Below, in pieces: positions 40,377 through 50,400 of a DNA stretch of 64,000 nucleotides; within the stretch, counting starts at the first letter, position 1, and each line of letters begins with the position of its first letter. The stretch covers positions 62,001 to 126,000 of the forward strand of contig JAHBUK010000006.1 of NCBI GenBank assembly GCA_019638115.1, given 5' to 3'. The notes under the pieces are model-generated. The model was not told where the DNA came from. It worked only from the letters and a program-made list of their open reading frames with translations, and made no database searches. Source of the stretch: Flavobacteriales bacterium (GTDB taxonomy: Bacteria > Bacteroidota > Bacteroidia > Flavobacteriales_F > PHOS-HE28). A program made the translations under genes and the position numbers.

Positions 40377-40913
40377 TTAGCTCGCGGCCTTCACGAAAGC
40401 CTTGATGGTGAGCTCCGTTTTCTCCGGAATGGTGTTGGCCGTTACCGTAACGGTCTTCTGTTGTGCATTCTCCTGACCGGCGGTGGGGCTGAACTCCACA
40501 TCGATGTTGCCCGAACCACCCGGTGGAATGGGCTCTTTGGGGTAGTTGGGTACCGTGCAGCCGCAGGAGCCGGTGGCGGAGTTGATGATCAGGGGCTCGC
40601 TACCGGTATTGGTGAAGGAGAAGCTGTATTTGTTCTTGGAGCCGGTGGTGACGTTGCCGAAGTTGTGCTCGTACTTCCCGAACTTCAGAGAGGTCTTGGG
40701 GGAATTGTCCACGGGCGTGCTGGCCTGCTGCACGGGCAAAGGTGCCGGAGGTTCCATTTTGGCAGCCGGTGCGACCGGCGGGACCTTCACGTTGGTAGGC
40801 GCTTCGGCAACGATGCTGCCGCCACCCAGGTTACCGGTATAGACCGCAACGGCAATGGCCACCAAGGCCACGGCGATCACGCTGAGCAAAACGATCTGGA
40901 GTTTGTCTTTCAT
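40377..40913 (-). CDS. DUF1573 protein, membrane-anchored
   Basis: The product has 178 residues from the ATG at 40913. One membrane helix (IVLLSVIAVALVAIAVAVYT) is followed by a Pro/Ala-rich linker and a DUF1573 domain (about residues 80-178): LKFGKYEHNFGNVTTGSKNK, then ITGSCGCTVPNYPKEPIPPG-like blocks and EFSPTAGQENAQQKTVTV. The domain is an Ig-like fold common in Bacteroidota envelopes, of unknown role. A TATTTTCG box at 40954-40961 is a candidate -7 box. A related domain closes the 20007-22295 protein. Confidence 0.85.
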   Translation of the reverse strand: MKDKLQIVLLSVIAVALVAIAVAVYTGNLGGGSIVAEAPTNVKVPPVAPAAKMEPPAPLPVQQASTPVDNSPKTSLKFGKYEHNFGNVTTGSKNKYSFSFTNTGSEPLIINSATGSCGCTVPNYPKEPIPPGGSGNIDVEFSPTAGQENAQQKTVTVTANTIPEKTELTIKAFVKAAS

Positions 40914-40953
40914 GGTTGGTTCTGGCTGGGTCTTGTGTTGTTCCACAGGTGGG

Positions 40954-40961
40954 CGAAAATA
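40954..40961 (-). promoter_or_regulatory. -7-like box TATTTTCG
   Basis: On the minus strand, 41-48 nt before the DUF1573 gene start; the same octamer lies before the S46 gene. Confidence 0.4.
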
Positions 40962-41010
40962 GCCTTGGGCAATGGGCTGTCAAGGCCGTTAACACTTGCT
41001 TAACAGGTGA

Positions 41011-42630
41011 TCAGCGGGCCATGCCCATGCGTTGGAAGGTGTTGTCGTTGAGCGCTTCCAAGGCACGCTGGAAACTTCGGTCCACGGGGTTGGATGCGTT
41101 GATCACCTGCCAGTATGCAGAGGTGTTCCAAAGGTCGCGGGCAATGAGTGCCTTCAAGCGCAAAGCGATCAACTCGCGTGAGCGGGCAAAGCCTTCGGGG
41201 TCCTGTTCCACGCCATCCTTTTCCGCCTGTGCCACCAGGCCGTTCAGCACTTCGTCATCCACTTGGAAACGGAGGCGGAACTGCTCCACGTCGGGGTAGT
41301 TGCGCAACAGTGTTTCCCGGTGCAGTTCAACATGGTCCAACGCGTAGGTGTTCAGCACGCCTTTGCGCACCAGTTGCCCAAAGTATGGTGAACTCATGGT
41401 GGTGTCTATCGGAACGAAAACGTCCGGCATCACACCACCACCGCCATAGACCACGCGCTTGTTCATGGTGAAGTATTTCACGGTGTCGTTCAAGTGCACG
41501 TTCTCCTCACTGGTAAGCTCCCCACGCGAGAAACGGTCGCGGCGCTCGCGCTGGTAGGCCTCCACACCTTCGTCGTAAGGCTTCTGGATGGAACGGCCGG
41601 ATGGCGTGTAGTACCGCGATACGGTGAGTCGCACGGCCGATCCATCGGGCAGCATCACGGGGCGTTGCACAAGACCTTTGCCGAAGGTGCGCCGCCCGAT
41701 GATGAGGCCGCGGTCCCAATCCTGTATGGCGCCGCTCACGATCTCGCTGGCACTCGCGGACCCTTCATCCACCAGCACCACGATCTTACCTTTCTCAAAG
41801 CGGCCTTCCTTGGTGGCGTGGGTATCCTCGCGCGGTGCGTTCCTGCCCTCGGTGTACACGATCAGCTTGCCGCCTCCAAGGAACTCATCGGACATGTCGA
41901 TGGCGGTGCGGAGGTAACCCCCACCATTGCCTTGCAGGTCCAGGATCAGGTCCTGCATTCCCAGTTTTTTCAGCTCGTCCAGTTTCTCGCGGAACTCTTT
42001 CATGGTGGTGGCACTGAAGCGGCTCACCTTGATGTAGCCCACCTGCGGGCTGGCCATGTAGGATGCTTCCACGCTGTAGATGGGGATCTTGTCGCGCGTG
42101 ATGGTGAACTCCAGCGGTGTGGGTTCGCTCTTACGCAGAATGGACACGTTCACCTTGGAGCCCTTCTTGCCGCGCAGGCGGGTCATCACATCGCTGTTCT
42201 TGAAACCCACACCGGCGGCGCTTTCTCCATCAATGGCAAGGATGCGATCGCCGGCCCGGATGCCGAGCCGCTCCGATGGACCGCCCGAAATGGCATCCAC
42301 CACGTAGATGGTATCGCGCACGATGTTGAACTGGATGCCCACGCCCTCGAAGTTGCCCTTCAAGGGTTCGTTCACTTCCTCCAGTTCCTCCTTGGGGATG
42401 TAGGTGGAGTGCGGGTCCAACTCCTCCAGCATGCGGATGATGGCCGCATCCACCAAGGCTTTCTTGTCCACTTCATCCACGTACATGCGATCGATGTGGT
42501 AGAGCAGCGACTCGATCTTGCCTGCGCTGCCGGCGTCGGTCTGTGCACTTGCAGGCAGGTTCAGCAAGGCGATCAATGCAAGACCGGAAAGGCGGGGGAA
42601 CAGGGAAAATGTGCTTTGGATCATATCCAT
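41011..42630 (-). CDS. S41 family C-terminal processing protease
   Basis: The product has 539 residues from the ATG at 42630, placed before the signal peptide SLFPRLSGLALIALLNLPASAQ. An ATG at 42708 overlaps the upstream stop by 4 nt, so a longer form cannot be excluded. It has an N-terminal helical part, a PDZ domain (about 85-170: FEGVGIQFNIVRDTIYVV, GIRAGDRILAIDGES) and a protease core with Ser in VDEGSASASEIVSGAIQD and Lys in RRTFGKGLVQRP. Tsp/CtpA enzymes trim or destroy periplasmic proteins at their C-termini. The last 140 residues are a family-specific tail. Confidence 0.9.
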   Translation of the reverse strand: MDMIQSTFSLFPRLSGLALIALLNLPASAQTDAGSAGKIESLLYHIDRMYVDEVDKKALVDAAIIRMLEELDPHSTYIPKEELEEVNEPLKGNFEGVGIQFNIVRDTIYVVDAISGGPSERLGIRAGDRILAIDGESAAGVGFKNSDVMTRLRGKKGSKVNVSILRKSEPTPLEFTITRDKIPIYSVEASYMASPQVGYIKVSRFSATTMKEFREKLDELKKLGMQDLILDLQGNGGGYLRTAIDMSDEFLGGGKLIVYTEGRNAPREDTHATKEGRFEKGKIVVLVDEGSASASEIVSGAIQDWDRGLIIGRRTFGKGLVQRPVMLPDGSAVRLTVSRYYTPSGRSIQKPYDEGVEAYQRERRDRFSRGELTSEENVHLNDTVKYFTMNKRVVYGGGGVMPDVFVPIDTTMSSPYFGQLVRKGVLNTYALDHVELHRETLLRNYPDVEQFRLRFQVDDEVLNGLVAQAEKDGVEQDPEGFARSRELIALRLKALIARDLWNTSAYWQVINASNPVDRSFQRALEALNDNTFQRMGMAR

Positions 42631-42704
42631 GATGTAACGTTCGGAAGTGGCGCGTGGTTGCCAGCGTTCGTTAAGAAGTGTGATGCCCTGCGAAGAGCGT
42701 GCCC

Positions 42705-43223
42705 TCATCCAACATTATAGGACTCGCCTTTGGCCGGTTCACCGTTGCGGTACTTCTCAATGCGGATGAGCCTGCCGTTCGAGTAGTACTTCCACTTGCC
42801 ATGTTTCAAGCCTTTGCTGTAGCTGCCCACGATGCCCTCTTTGCGGAATGCCCATGTGCCCTCCCGAAGGCCATCGCGGTATTTCCCTTTGGTGGCCACT
42901 TTCCCGAATTCGTCGTACTCGGTCCAGTCCCCGTTCAATGATCCCCAGCCATATACTGCGAAGATCAGGGGCGTGCCGTTGGGGTACCAGGCGCGGTAAA
43001 TACCGCTGGGTTTGCCGCGCTTGAAGTCGATGCTCACGGCGATGCGGTCGGACTGATGGGCATAACGGCCTATCATCTTGTACTGCTCGGCAGGTTCCAC
43101 GGGGTCGTACACGATGGCGAAGGCGTAGATGCTGTCTCCCGAGGGTACGTAGAGCGTATCGGGTTGGGCCTGCGCATGGAAGGCCAGCAGGAACGGGATC
43201 AGGAGAAGGATGCGCATGATCAT
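42705..43223 (-). CDS. YwqK-like (MORN-type repeat) exported protein
   Basis: The product has 172 residues with signal peptide RILLLIPFLLAFHAQAQ. Repeated strands of the form W/Y-x-x-x-G and G-x-x-x-G-x-W appear: GIYRAWYPNGTPLIFAVYG, LNGDWTEYDEFGKVATKGKY and LKHGKWKYYSNGRL. The family name of antitoxin rests on weak grounds; in this phylum it is an exported beta-rich protein of unknown role. The ATG at 43223 overlaps the PBP1C stop by 4 nt; an ATG two codons later also fits. It lies in a run with PBP1C and the S41 protease. Confidence 0.8.
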   Translation of the reverse strand: MIMRILLLIPFLLAFHAQAQPDTLYVPSGDSIYAFAIVYDPVEPAEQYKMIGRYAHQSDRIAVSIDFKRGKPSGIYRAWYPNGTPLIFAVYGWGSLNGDWTEYDEFGKVATKGKYRDGLREGTWAFRKEGIVGSYSKGLKHGKWKYYSNGRLIRIEKYRNGEPAKGESYNVG

Positions 43224-45577
43224 CGTTCAGGGCGCTTGCCACGGTCCACCTGGAAGGTGATGGCGATGGAGCGGCCGCCCTGGTCGGTCAAAGTTAGCCT
43301 GTGCGTTCCTTCGGAGAGGTCCACGGGTATGCGGTGTTCATCGGCTGTACTGCCGAGGTGTCGCCCGTCCAGGTCCCAATGGATCCTGGAAGGATGATCG
43401 CGGTGCGCAGCTTGCAACACGACCTGGCCGTACGTGCCGTCGAGTAGCACAGGCACATGGATCCGTGCTCCTGCTTCCGGGTAGATCAGTTCCATCAACT
43501 CGTTGCCTTCCTCGCCGCCTGCTCCCGCCTCCCAGGGTGGCAGGGGCCGGTAGGTGGGATGGAGCGGAGCATAGTAATGCTCCATGGCAGGGGGCAGCAC
43601 GAACCAGCTTACCAGTTCACTACCGGGGCCGGGTCGCACACGGCGGGTGGCATCGGCGTTCACGCGGATGGAGCGATGGTAGGTACACAGTGGACTGCGC
43701 CCAGCGGCACGCAGGATCCACAGGCTGTCCACGGGTTCGCAGGTCGGAGCTGCCCGGAACCCGCTGCTGCGGCACACCGCCATGCGATCCATGTCATCGT
43801 AGGGGAGATCCCATTGCTCGCCCGGGGGCAGTGTGCTGAAGAGCTCGAAGAGGAGCGGAGCGGCGGCAAGCGTACCGGTCAGTCCTGGCCGACCTTCCCC
43901 ACTGGCATTGCCGGTCCAGACGCCCACGGTATGTGCGCTGGTAACTCCTATGGCCCAGGCATCGCGGTGGCCGAAGCTGGTGCCGGTCTTCCAAGCCACC
44001 TGGCGTGCGTTCGCGAAGTGTTTCCAGCCGGCCTCCGCCAAGGGGCGCTCTGCTTTTTGCAAGGCCTGCAGGGTGTGGTATACCGCTGCTTTGTTGAGGG
44101 GCGGTGTTCGTTCAGCTTGTGACCCCTCGTGTTCTTGGTGTACCACGTGTGGCGCTACGACGGCAGGGCCTTGGATGTTGATGGTGGGTGCAGCAATTCG
44201 CGCCAGCGATGCATACGCACCTACCAATTGCCATAAGGTGCTTTCGGCCCCGCCCACCACCAGCGAGAGGCCGTAGTGACTGCCCGGTCTGTTCAGGCTC
44301 TTCAGCCCCACGGCCTGCAGCATGCGCAGCGCGCGGTCCACACCATGTTCGCGCAGCCCGCGTACCGCCGGTATGTTCAATGAGCGGCTCAGCGCTTCCG
44401 AGGCGCTCACCGCGCCGAGGTGCCGCTTGTCGAAGTTGCGCGGCGCGAAACCCTCATAGCTCGTGGGCAGGTCGGCCACCAGTTGGTCGGGCATACGTTC
44501 GCCGTGTTGCAACATGGCCGCATACAGGAATGGTTTCAGGAGGCTGCCGGTGCTGCGTTGCGCGCGCACGATGTCCACGGATCCCGCGTGTTCAGCGGTG
44601 GCGGAGGGCAGGTTGCCCACATAGGCCAGCACTTCGCCCGTGGCATTGTCCATGATCAGTACGGCGGCGTTGTGCACCTCGTTCGCGCGCAAGGTGTTGG
44701 CGTGCCGGTCGGCCATGGCACTGGCCCGGTCCTGCAGGTCGCCATCCAGTGTGGTGGTTATGCGCTTGCCGCCATATCCGGTGGCGTGCAGGGTTCCCAG
44801 CAGCTGCGGCGCCCGGCGGGGCAGGGGCAGGGGGGCTTCCGGCAGGGGCTCTTCCAAGGCAAGGGACCATTGCAGGCTGTCCAGATCGCCGGTGTGCAGC
44901 AAGCGGCCGAGCAGGCGGTCGCGCTTGGCCTTCAAGGCATCTCGGTTGCGTCCGGGGTGTATGGTGGCCGGTGAATTGGGCAGCACGGCGAGTGTGGCGC
45001 ATTCGGCCCATCCCAGTTCTTCCGGAGCCTTGCCGAACCAGCGCCAAGCGGCTGCCTCAAGCCCCACCACGTTGCCGCCGAAAGGGGCGTGAGCGGCATG
45101 CATGGCCAGGATCTCATCCTTGGAGTGGCGCAGCTCGATGCGCAGGGCCAGCAGCATCTCGCCCACCTTGTTGGCGATCGTACGCTCACGGTTACTACCG
45201 GCCAGGCGTGCCACCTGCATGGTGAGGGTGCTGCCTCCGCTCACCCGGCGGCCTGCCTTCCGGTTCTGCATCCAGGCGCGCACCAAGGCGGGCAGGTGGA
45301 TGCCCGGATGCCTCCGGAAACTGCGGTCCTCGAACTGCAGCAGGCAGCGCTCGAAACGCTGCGGGATGCTGTCGCCCATAGGCATGCGCCATTGGCCATC
45401 CGCCGCTACCAAGGCGCCGAGCAATTCGCCGTTTCGGTCCAGCAATACAGTGCTGTAGGGCACCTCGAAAAGCGGTCGCATGGGGCCCCAGCGTGCCCAC
45501 ACGAACAGGATGGCGAGCACGATGGCGATCAGGAAGCGAGGCCTTCGCAGCAGGGGGCGCTTGGTAGGCTCGCTCAT
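43220..45577 (-). CDS. pbpC: Penicillin-binding protein 1C
   Basis: The product has 785 residues from the ATG at 45577; a GTG at 45586 is possible. It has one membrane helix (FLIAIVLAILFVWARWGPM), a transglycosylase domain (FEDRSFRRHPGIHLPALV, GGSTLTMQVARL), a transpeptidase domain with SxxK (STGSLLKPFLY, near residue 343), SxN (SRSLNIPA) and KTG (WKTGTSFGHRDAWAIG), and a C-terminal BiPBP-type domain. It builds or repairs peptidoglycan in the periplasm. PBP1C is usually found beside an alpha-2-macroglobulin gene; here that gene lies 1.9 kb away, with a secreted protease between. Confidence 0.92.
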   Translation of the reverse strand: MSEPTKRPLLRRPRFLIAIVLAILFVWARWGPMRPLFEVPYSTVLLDRNGELLGALVAADGQWRMPMGDSIPQRFERCLLQFEDRSFRRHPGIHLPALVRAWMQNRKAGRRVSGGSTLTMQVARLAGSNRERTIANKVGEMLLALRIELRHSKDEILAMHAAHAPFGGNVVGLEAAAWRWFGKAPEELGWAECATLAVLPNSPATIHPGRNRDALKAKRDRLLGRLLHTGDLDSLQWSLALEEPLPEAPLPLPRRAPQLLGTLHATGYGGKRITTTLDGDLQDRASAMADRHANTLRANEVHNAAVLIMDNATGEVLAYVGNLPSATAEHAGSVDIVRAQRSTGSLLKPFLYAAMLQHGERMPDQLVADLPTSYEGFAPRNFDKRHLGAVSASEALSRSLNIPAVRGLREHGVDRALRMLQAVGLKSLNRPGSHYGLSLVVGGAESTLWQLVGAYASLARIAAPTINIQGPAVVAPHVVHQEHEGSQAERTPPLNKAAVYHTLQALQKAERPLAEAGWKHFANARQVAWKTGTSFGHRDAWAIGVTSAHTVGVWTGNASGEGRPGLTGTLAAAPLLFELFSTLPPGEQWDLPYDDMDRMAVCRSSGFRAAPTCEPVDSLWILRAAGRSPLCTYHRSIRVNADATRRVRPGPGSELVSWFVLPPAMEHYYAPLHPTYRPLPPWEAGAGGEEGNELMELIYPEAGARIHVPVLLDGTYGQVVLQAAHRDHPSRIHWDLDGRHLGSTADEHRIPVDLSEGTHRLTLTDQGGRSIAITFQVDRGKRPER

Positions 45578-45731
45578 GGTGTTCACAACGCGCTGCGAAG
45601 ATCGGCTGTTGCCGCGGTGGTTGCGCGCTTGGCGATCGGGATGGCAGGAATGGACGAAAGCAGGGCGGGGCGCGCTTCTGTGCCGATCGGTATCTTGGAC
45701 GGCTCAACCGCACAAGGACCAACAGGACCGA

Positions 45732-47411
45732 ATGATGAAACGTACACCCACCGCAGCTATTTCCGCTGCTTGCCTCTTCCTCTCCACTAGCGCGTTCGCG
45801 CAAAACAACGTGGACGCGATCCCTTACGCGCTCCGCTCGGGCTGGCCTTTGGGCAACGTACCCGAGATCCAGGCTACGGCATTCGACCCTGTGGTTACCG
45901 CTGCCGATGATGAAGAACGCGATCGTGCCGGTCTGCTGCCCTTGTATGCGCGTTTCCAAAGCATCGATGTACAACTGGTGAACAGCGGTGACTGGACCGT
46001 GCTCGCCAACGGTGATGCGGTGTGGCGAGTGCGAATTGCTTCGCCGGGTGCCGATGCCGTGGAACTCTATGCCCAGGACTACCTGCTTCCGGAAGGAGCG
46101 ACCCTGCACCTCTACGACGAGAGCGGAGAGCAGATCGCAGGACCTTACACGGCAGCCGATCGCCAGCCCGATGGGAGCTTCAGCACGGAGATGATCCACG
46201 CGGATGGTGCTGTGCTGGAGTACTACGAGCCCTCGGCCGTGCGCGGTTCGGGCCACTTCCACTTCGACAAGGTGGGCCACGCCTACCGCATGGTGCGCAG
46301 CCTGCGCGCCGATCCCTGCCAAGTGGATGTGAACTGCTCGGAAGGTGATGGCTGGCAGGAGCAGCGTGATGCCGTGGTGCGCATCCGTGTGGTGATCCCG
46401 CAAGGAAGCGGCTGGTGCAGTGGCACCCTGGTGAACAATACCGCCCAGGACTGCAAGCCCTACATCCTCTCAGCGATGCATTGCGCCATTGGTTCCACCG
46501 CGGCCAACTTCAACCAGTACCAGTTCCGCTTCCGCTTCCAGCGCTCAGGCTGCGGTACGGGTACCATCCCCGGCACCTCGGGCAACCAGGTAACGGGCTG
46601 TGTTAAGCGCGCCGATAGCAACGATGGTGGTGGTAACAGCGGTTCCGATTTCCTGTTGTTGGAGATGAACAGCCCGGTTCCCGCTTCCGTGGGTGGTTAC
46701 TATGCGGGTTGGAACGTGTCCACCACGGCCACGCAGTCTGGCAAGTGCATACACCACCCGGCCGGTGATGAAAAGAAGATCAGCACCTTCACCACACCCG
46801 CCACCAATTCCGGATGGGGAGTATCCAGCTCGCACTGGCGTGTTACCTGGTCCGCAACGGCCAATGGCCATGGTGTAACCGAAGGCGGCAGCTCGGGCAG
46901 CCCGCTCTTCGATCCCAACAAGCGCATCGTGGGTACGCTCACCGGCGGTGGCTCTTGCTGCACGCTGAACGGTTGTGGTACGGGTACCAGCATCACCGCT
47001 CCGGACTACTACGGCAAGATGTCCTACCACTGGACCAACAACCCGAACACGGCAACACAGAAGTTGAAGGTGTGGCTGGATCCCCTGAGCACCAATGTGA
47101 CCACCCTCGATGGTAGCTACAGCCCCTGCGGCATCATCGGCATCGAGGAGCGCGCCGAGCGCCCTGCTCCCACGGTGTATCCCAATCCGGCCATGGACCG
47201 CATCAACGTGGTGTACCCGGCCGGTGTGCTGCGCGCCGATCGCATCGAGGTCACCGACATCAGTGGTCGTTTGATCAGCGTGTTGCTTCCTGAAGGCATC
47301 GGCCGCACCGTGATCGATGCGAGCACGTGGAGCTCCGGCAGCTACTTCCTGACCTTGGTGGCCAACGGCGAACGTTACGGCACCAGCAAGGTGAGCATCG
47401 CCGCTTACTAA
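45732..47411 (+). CDS. Secreted trypsin-like protease (lysyl endopeptidase type) with T9SS tail
   Basis: The product has 559 residues from the ATG at 45732 (a tandem ATG follows). The signal is TAAISAACLFLSTSAFAQ. A propeptide-like segment (30-200) precedes an S1-type domain with His in YILSAMHCAIG, Asp in NSGSDFLLLEM and Ser in EGGSSGSPLFDPN; conserved Cys pairs (GWCSGTL, GSCCTLNGC) fit lysyl endopeptidases. The last 80 residues are a T9SS type A tail (TVYPNPAMDRINVV, SSGSYFLTLV). It is probably secreted or surface bound. It lies on the opposite strand between pbpC and the alpha-2-macroglobulin gene. Confidence 0.9.
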   Translation: MMKRTPTAAISAACLFLSTSAFAQNNVDAIPYALRSGWPLGNVPEIQATAFDPVVTAADDEERDRAGLLPLYARFQSIDVQLVNSGDWTVLANGDAVWRVRIASPGADAVELYAQDYLLPEGATLHLYDESGEQIAGPYTAADRQPDGSFSTEMIHADGAVLEYYEPSAVRGSGHFHFDKVGHAYRMVRSLRADPCQVDVNCSEGDGWQEQRDAVVRIRVVIPQGSGWCSGTLVNNTAQDCKPYILSAMHCAIGSTAANFNQYQFRFRFQRSGCGTGTIPGTSGNQVTGCVKRADSNDGGGNSGSDFLLLEMNSPVPASVGGYYAGWNVSTTATQSGKCIHHPAGDEKKISTFTTPATNSGWGVSSSHWRVTWSATANGHGVTEGGSSGSPLFDPNKRIVGTLTGGGSCCTLNGCGTGTSITAPDYYGKMSYHWTNNPNTATQKLKVWLDPLSTNVTTLDGSYSPCGIIGIEERAERPAPTVYPNPAMDRINVVYPAGVLRADRIEVTDISGRLISVLLPEGIGRTVIDASTWSSGSYFLTLVANGERYGTSKVSIAAY

Positions 47412-47430
47412 GAACGACCTTCATGGAATA

Positions 47431-47460
47431 AGAAAGCCCCGGCAATTGCCGGGGCTTTCT
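47431..47460. terminator. Bidirectional terminator
   Basis: This is a perfect 15-bp inverted repeat (AGAAAGCCCCGGCAA and its complement) with an A/T-containing outer stem, between the convergent protease and macroglobulin genes. Confidence 0.85.
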
Positions 47461-47477
47461 CGTTGTTGTTGCGCTGA

Positions 47478-50400
47478 TCAGAGAGCTCCCGCACCGGGCT
47501 TCACCACTTCCACCCATTGGCCGCTTTCGGCCGCGTTCACGGTGTTGTCGTACATCGCCTCGCAATGTGCGCCCGGCAGGTAGTAGCGGCCGATGTACGC
47601 TGCATTGAGCTTCACCACATAGGTGTGCGTGCGGCCCTTGTACAGGTCGAAGTAAGTGAGCACCCGGTCGTCGCGGATGTCTTGGTAGGTGTAGGGGCTG
47701 CGTGATACACCGCTCTCGTTGCCTTCCATGCGCGTGTTGCGGATCTCCCAGCCACTGGGGAAGATCTGCGAGAGGGCGAGCTGCTGGTAGGCGTCCGCCG
47801 TGCCGGGGTGTTGCACGCGCACCACGGCGAGAAAGTCCGTGCCCTGTGTGATGCGCTCGGGGTCCAGCGGGGTGCCGTCGTTCAGCATGTAATCCACCGA
47901 CAGGTAGAGGCCGTTGCTCATGGCCCGTTCCTCTCCGGCGCGTGGCGTACCGGTGCGCACCAGCCGCACATACAAGAGGTTCTCGCCCTTGTTGGTGATG
48001 CCGAGCTCGCCCTTGCCGTCGGGCACCGGCAGATCGGTGCGCGAGATGGCCTTGGAGCTGAAACGGTCACCGGCTTTCCCGTTCACGGACAGGGTGTAGG
48101 AGAGGCCCTTACCCAGCTTGCTGCCCTCGGCCACGCGCGCCACGGCCATCAAGCCGAAGGCGGTGCTCTGGGTGCTGTACCAGCCTTCGGCAGAGAGCCT
48201 TTGGGCTATGCGCTGCACCACAGCGGTTGCGCGCGCCGTCTCGTTCATCAGCATCAGGGCCTCGGCGATCAAGGCTTCATCGCGCAGGTTGCTGCCGTAG
48301 GTGTATGCCTGCTCGCGGTAGGGAGGCACGCTCGTGTCCAGGCCCTTCACCAGTTCGCGGGCGGCATCCTGCCTGCCGGCCTTGGCGTAGGCTGCGGCCA
48401 GTGTCCAGCGGGTCTGCAGGCCAAGGCCATTGCGCTCGCGCAAGCGGTTCATTGCAGGCAGGTCGGAATGTGCCGCGCAGGCGAGCACGTAGAGGCGGTA
48501 GGCCTGCGTTAGTTGCGATGCTTCGTAGGTCCAGCCATCGCGCGCGCTGTTGGTCCATTCGCGTGCAGCCTTCTTCTGGAAGGCCAGCCAACTGCTCTTT
48601 AGGTGGGAAGGCACGGCATAGCCGAGGCGTTCGGCTTCCACCAGGAAGTGGCCTGCATAGATGGAGGTCCAGCCATCGTAATGATCGCCGCCCGGCCAGT
48701 AGTTGAAGGAGCCATCGTTGCGCAGGAAAGCGCCCAGCGCATGGATGCCGCCCTGCACGTTGTTGCGCAGTTCGGCCACGGTGCGCTCGGGCAGTTCCAT
48801 CACGTTGGCGAGGTAGAGCTGTGGGAAGGCCTTGGAAGTGGTCTGCTCCAGGCAGCCGTGCGGATAGTCGATCAGGTAGCGCAGCCTGCGGGTCATGTCC
48901 ACCGGGGGAATGCTGCTCACTTCCAGGTAGGCGCTGTTGGTGCCGGCAATGCCCAGTGGCATCGGCACACTGCTCCACGAGCGGCCACCTTCCAGCACGA
49001 ACTCCTCCACGTCCGTACGCGGCAGGTTGGATTGGCGCACCAATAGTTCAAGCTGTTCGCTGGCCTGTTCGCCGCCGCCACTCACGCTCACCTTCACTTT
49101 GGCCACGCCCACGGCTTCCTTCACCCGCATGCGGAAGGTGGTCACCTGGTCGCCCATGCTGTTGAAGCGGATGGTGCGTTGCGCCGGACCTTCCGGGATC
49201 AGCAGACTGTTGGGCTCCACCTTCACCACCACGTCCTTCACCTTGTTGTCCATGGCGAACACGGTCACAGGGAGGTCCACCACTTCTCCGGGAGCCAGCA
49301 CACGCGGCAGGGTGGCGAGGACCATCAGCGGTTTGCGCACGGGAGCGGCTTGTTCGGCATTGCCATAGGCACGCACTCCATCGCTCGCCACCACCATGGC
49401 ACGCACGGAGCCCACGTAATTGGAGATGGTGAACGAGTGGCTGGCCTTGCGCCCCTTCTCCAGCGTGAACGGTCCCACGAAACGCACCACGGGTTTGAAG
49501 CGGTTGGCGCGTGCGGCATCGCCCTTCACGGCATCGTCGCTGCCACCCAATGCCAGTATCCGCTGCACCTGCCTGCCGAAGGAGCCCATCACCTGGTCGT
49601 AGAGGTCCCAGGTGCGCACGCCCAGTGCTTCGCGCGCATGGAAATGGGTCCACGGGTCGGGTGTCTTGAAGCGGGTGAGGTCGAGCAAGCCTTCATCCAC
49701 GATCGCCAGGGTATAGGTCATTGCCTTGCCGTCCTGCTCGGAGACCTCCACTTGGAAAGCCTCGTCGGTGCGCAATTCCTTGGGCATGTTGATGCGCGGT
49801 GCCAGCCGGGTGTTCGGGTCCTCCACCAGCAAAGGCACCACGCCGTAGAGGCGGATGGGCAGGTCGTTGGGCGTGCTGGCGTGGGGTTGCACCACTGATA
49901 CGTGTGCGTACACGTTGGGCACCATTTCCGGGGTGATGGGGAAGGTGTACTTGGTCTCGCCCTCCTTCAACTCCACCCATTTCGCGCTGATCACGCGGCT
50001 GCCGTTCTCGATGCTCACCAGCGCGCGACCGGTGCCAGCGGAAGGGATGATGAGCGTTGCCTGTTCGCCGGTTGCGTACTTCTCCTTGTCGCTGTTGAAG
50101 CTCAGCATGGCGGCCTGGTCCGGGCCTTCGCGGCGCGAGCGCCCTTCCCATCCGGGCCAGTCCAGGTAGAGTTGCAGGGCCGTGGTGTGCCCGCTGGCCG
50201 GATCGGTGATGCGCACGGCGAAGCGCCCCCAATCGGGCCGGTCCACGCGGAAGTTGAATTGGGCGCGCCCCTTGCTGTCGCTGGTGATGGTGGCCTCGCT
50301 GCGCAACTCGATGCTGGGTGAGGTGATGTAGTTGGAGTTGCCGCTCATGCGCCCATCCCACCACCAGTTGTACTTCATGCGGTACACCTGCACTTGCAAC

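Noticed and set aside
45480..45731. Extended start of the secreted protease
   Set aside because: The upstream codons overlap the divergent pbpC start and would place the signal peptide inside the chain.
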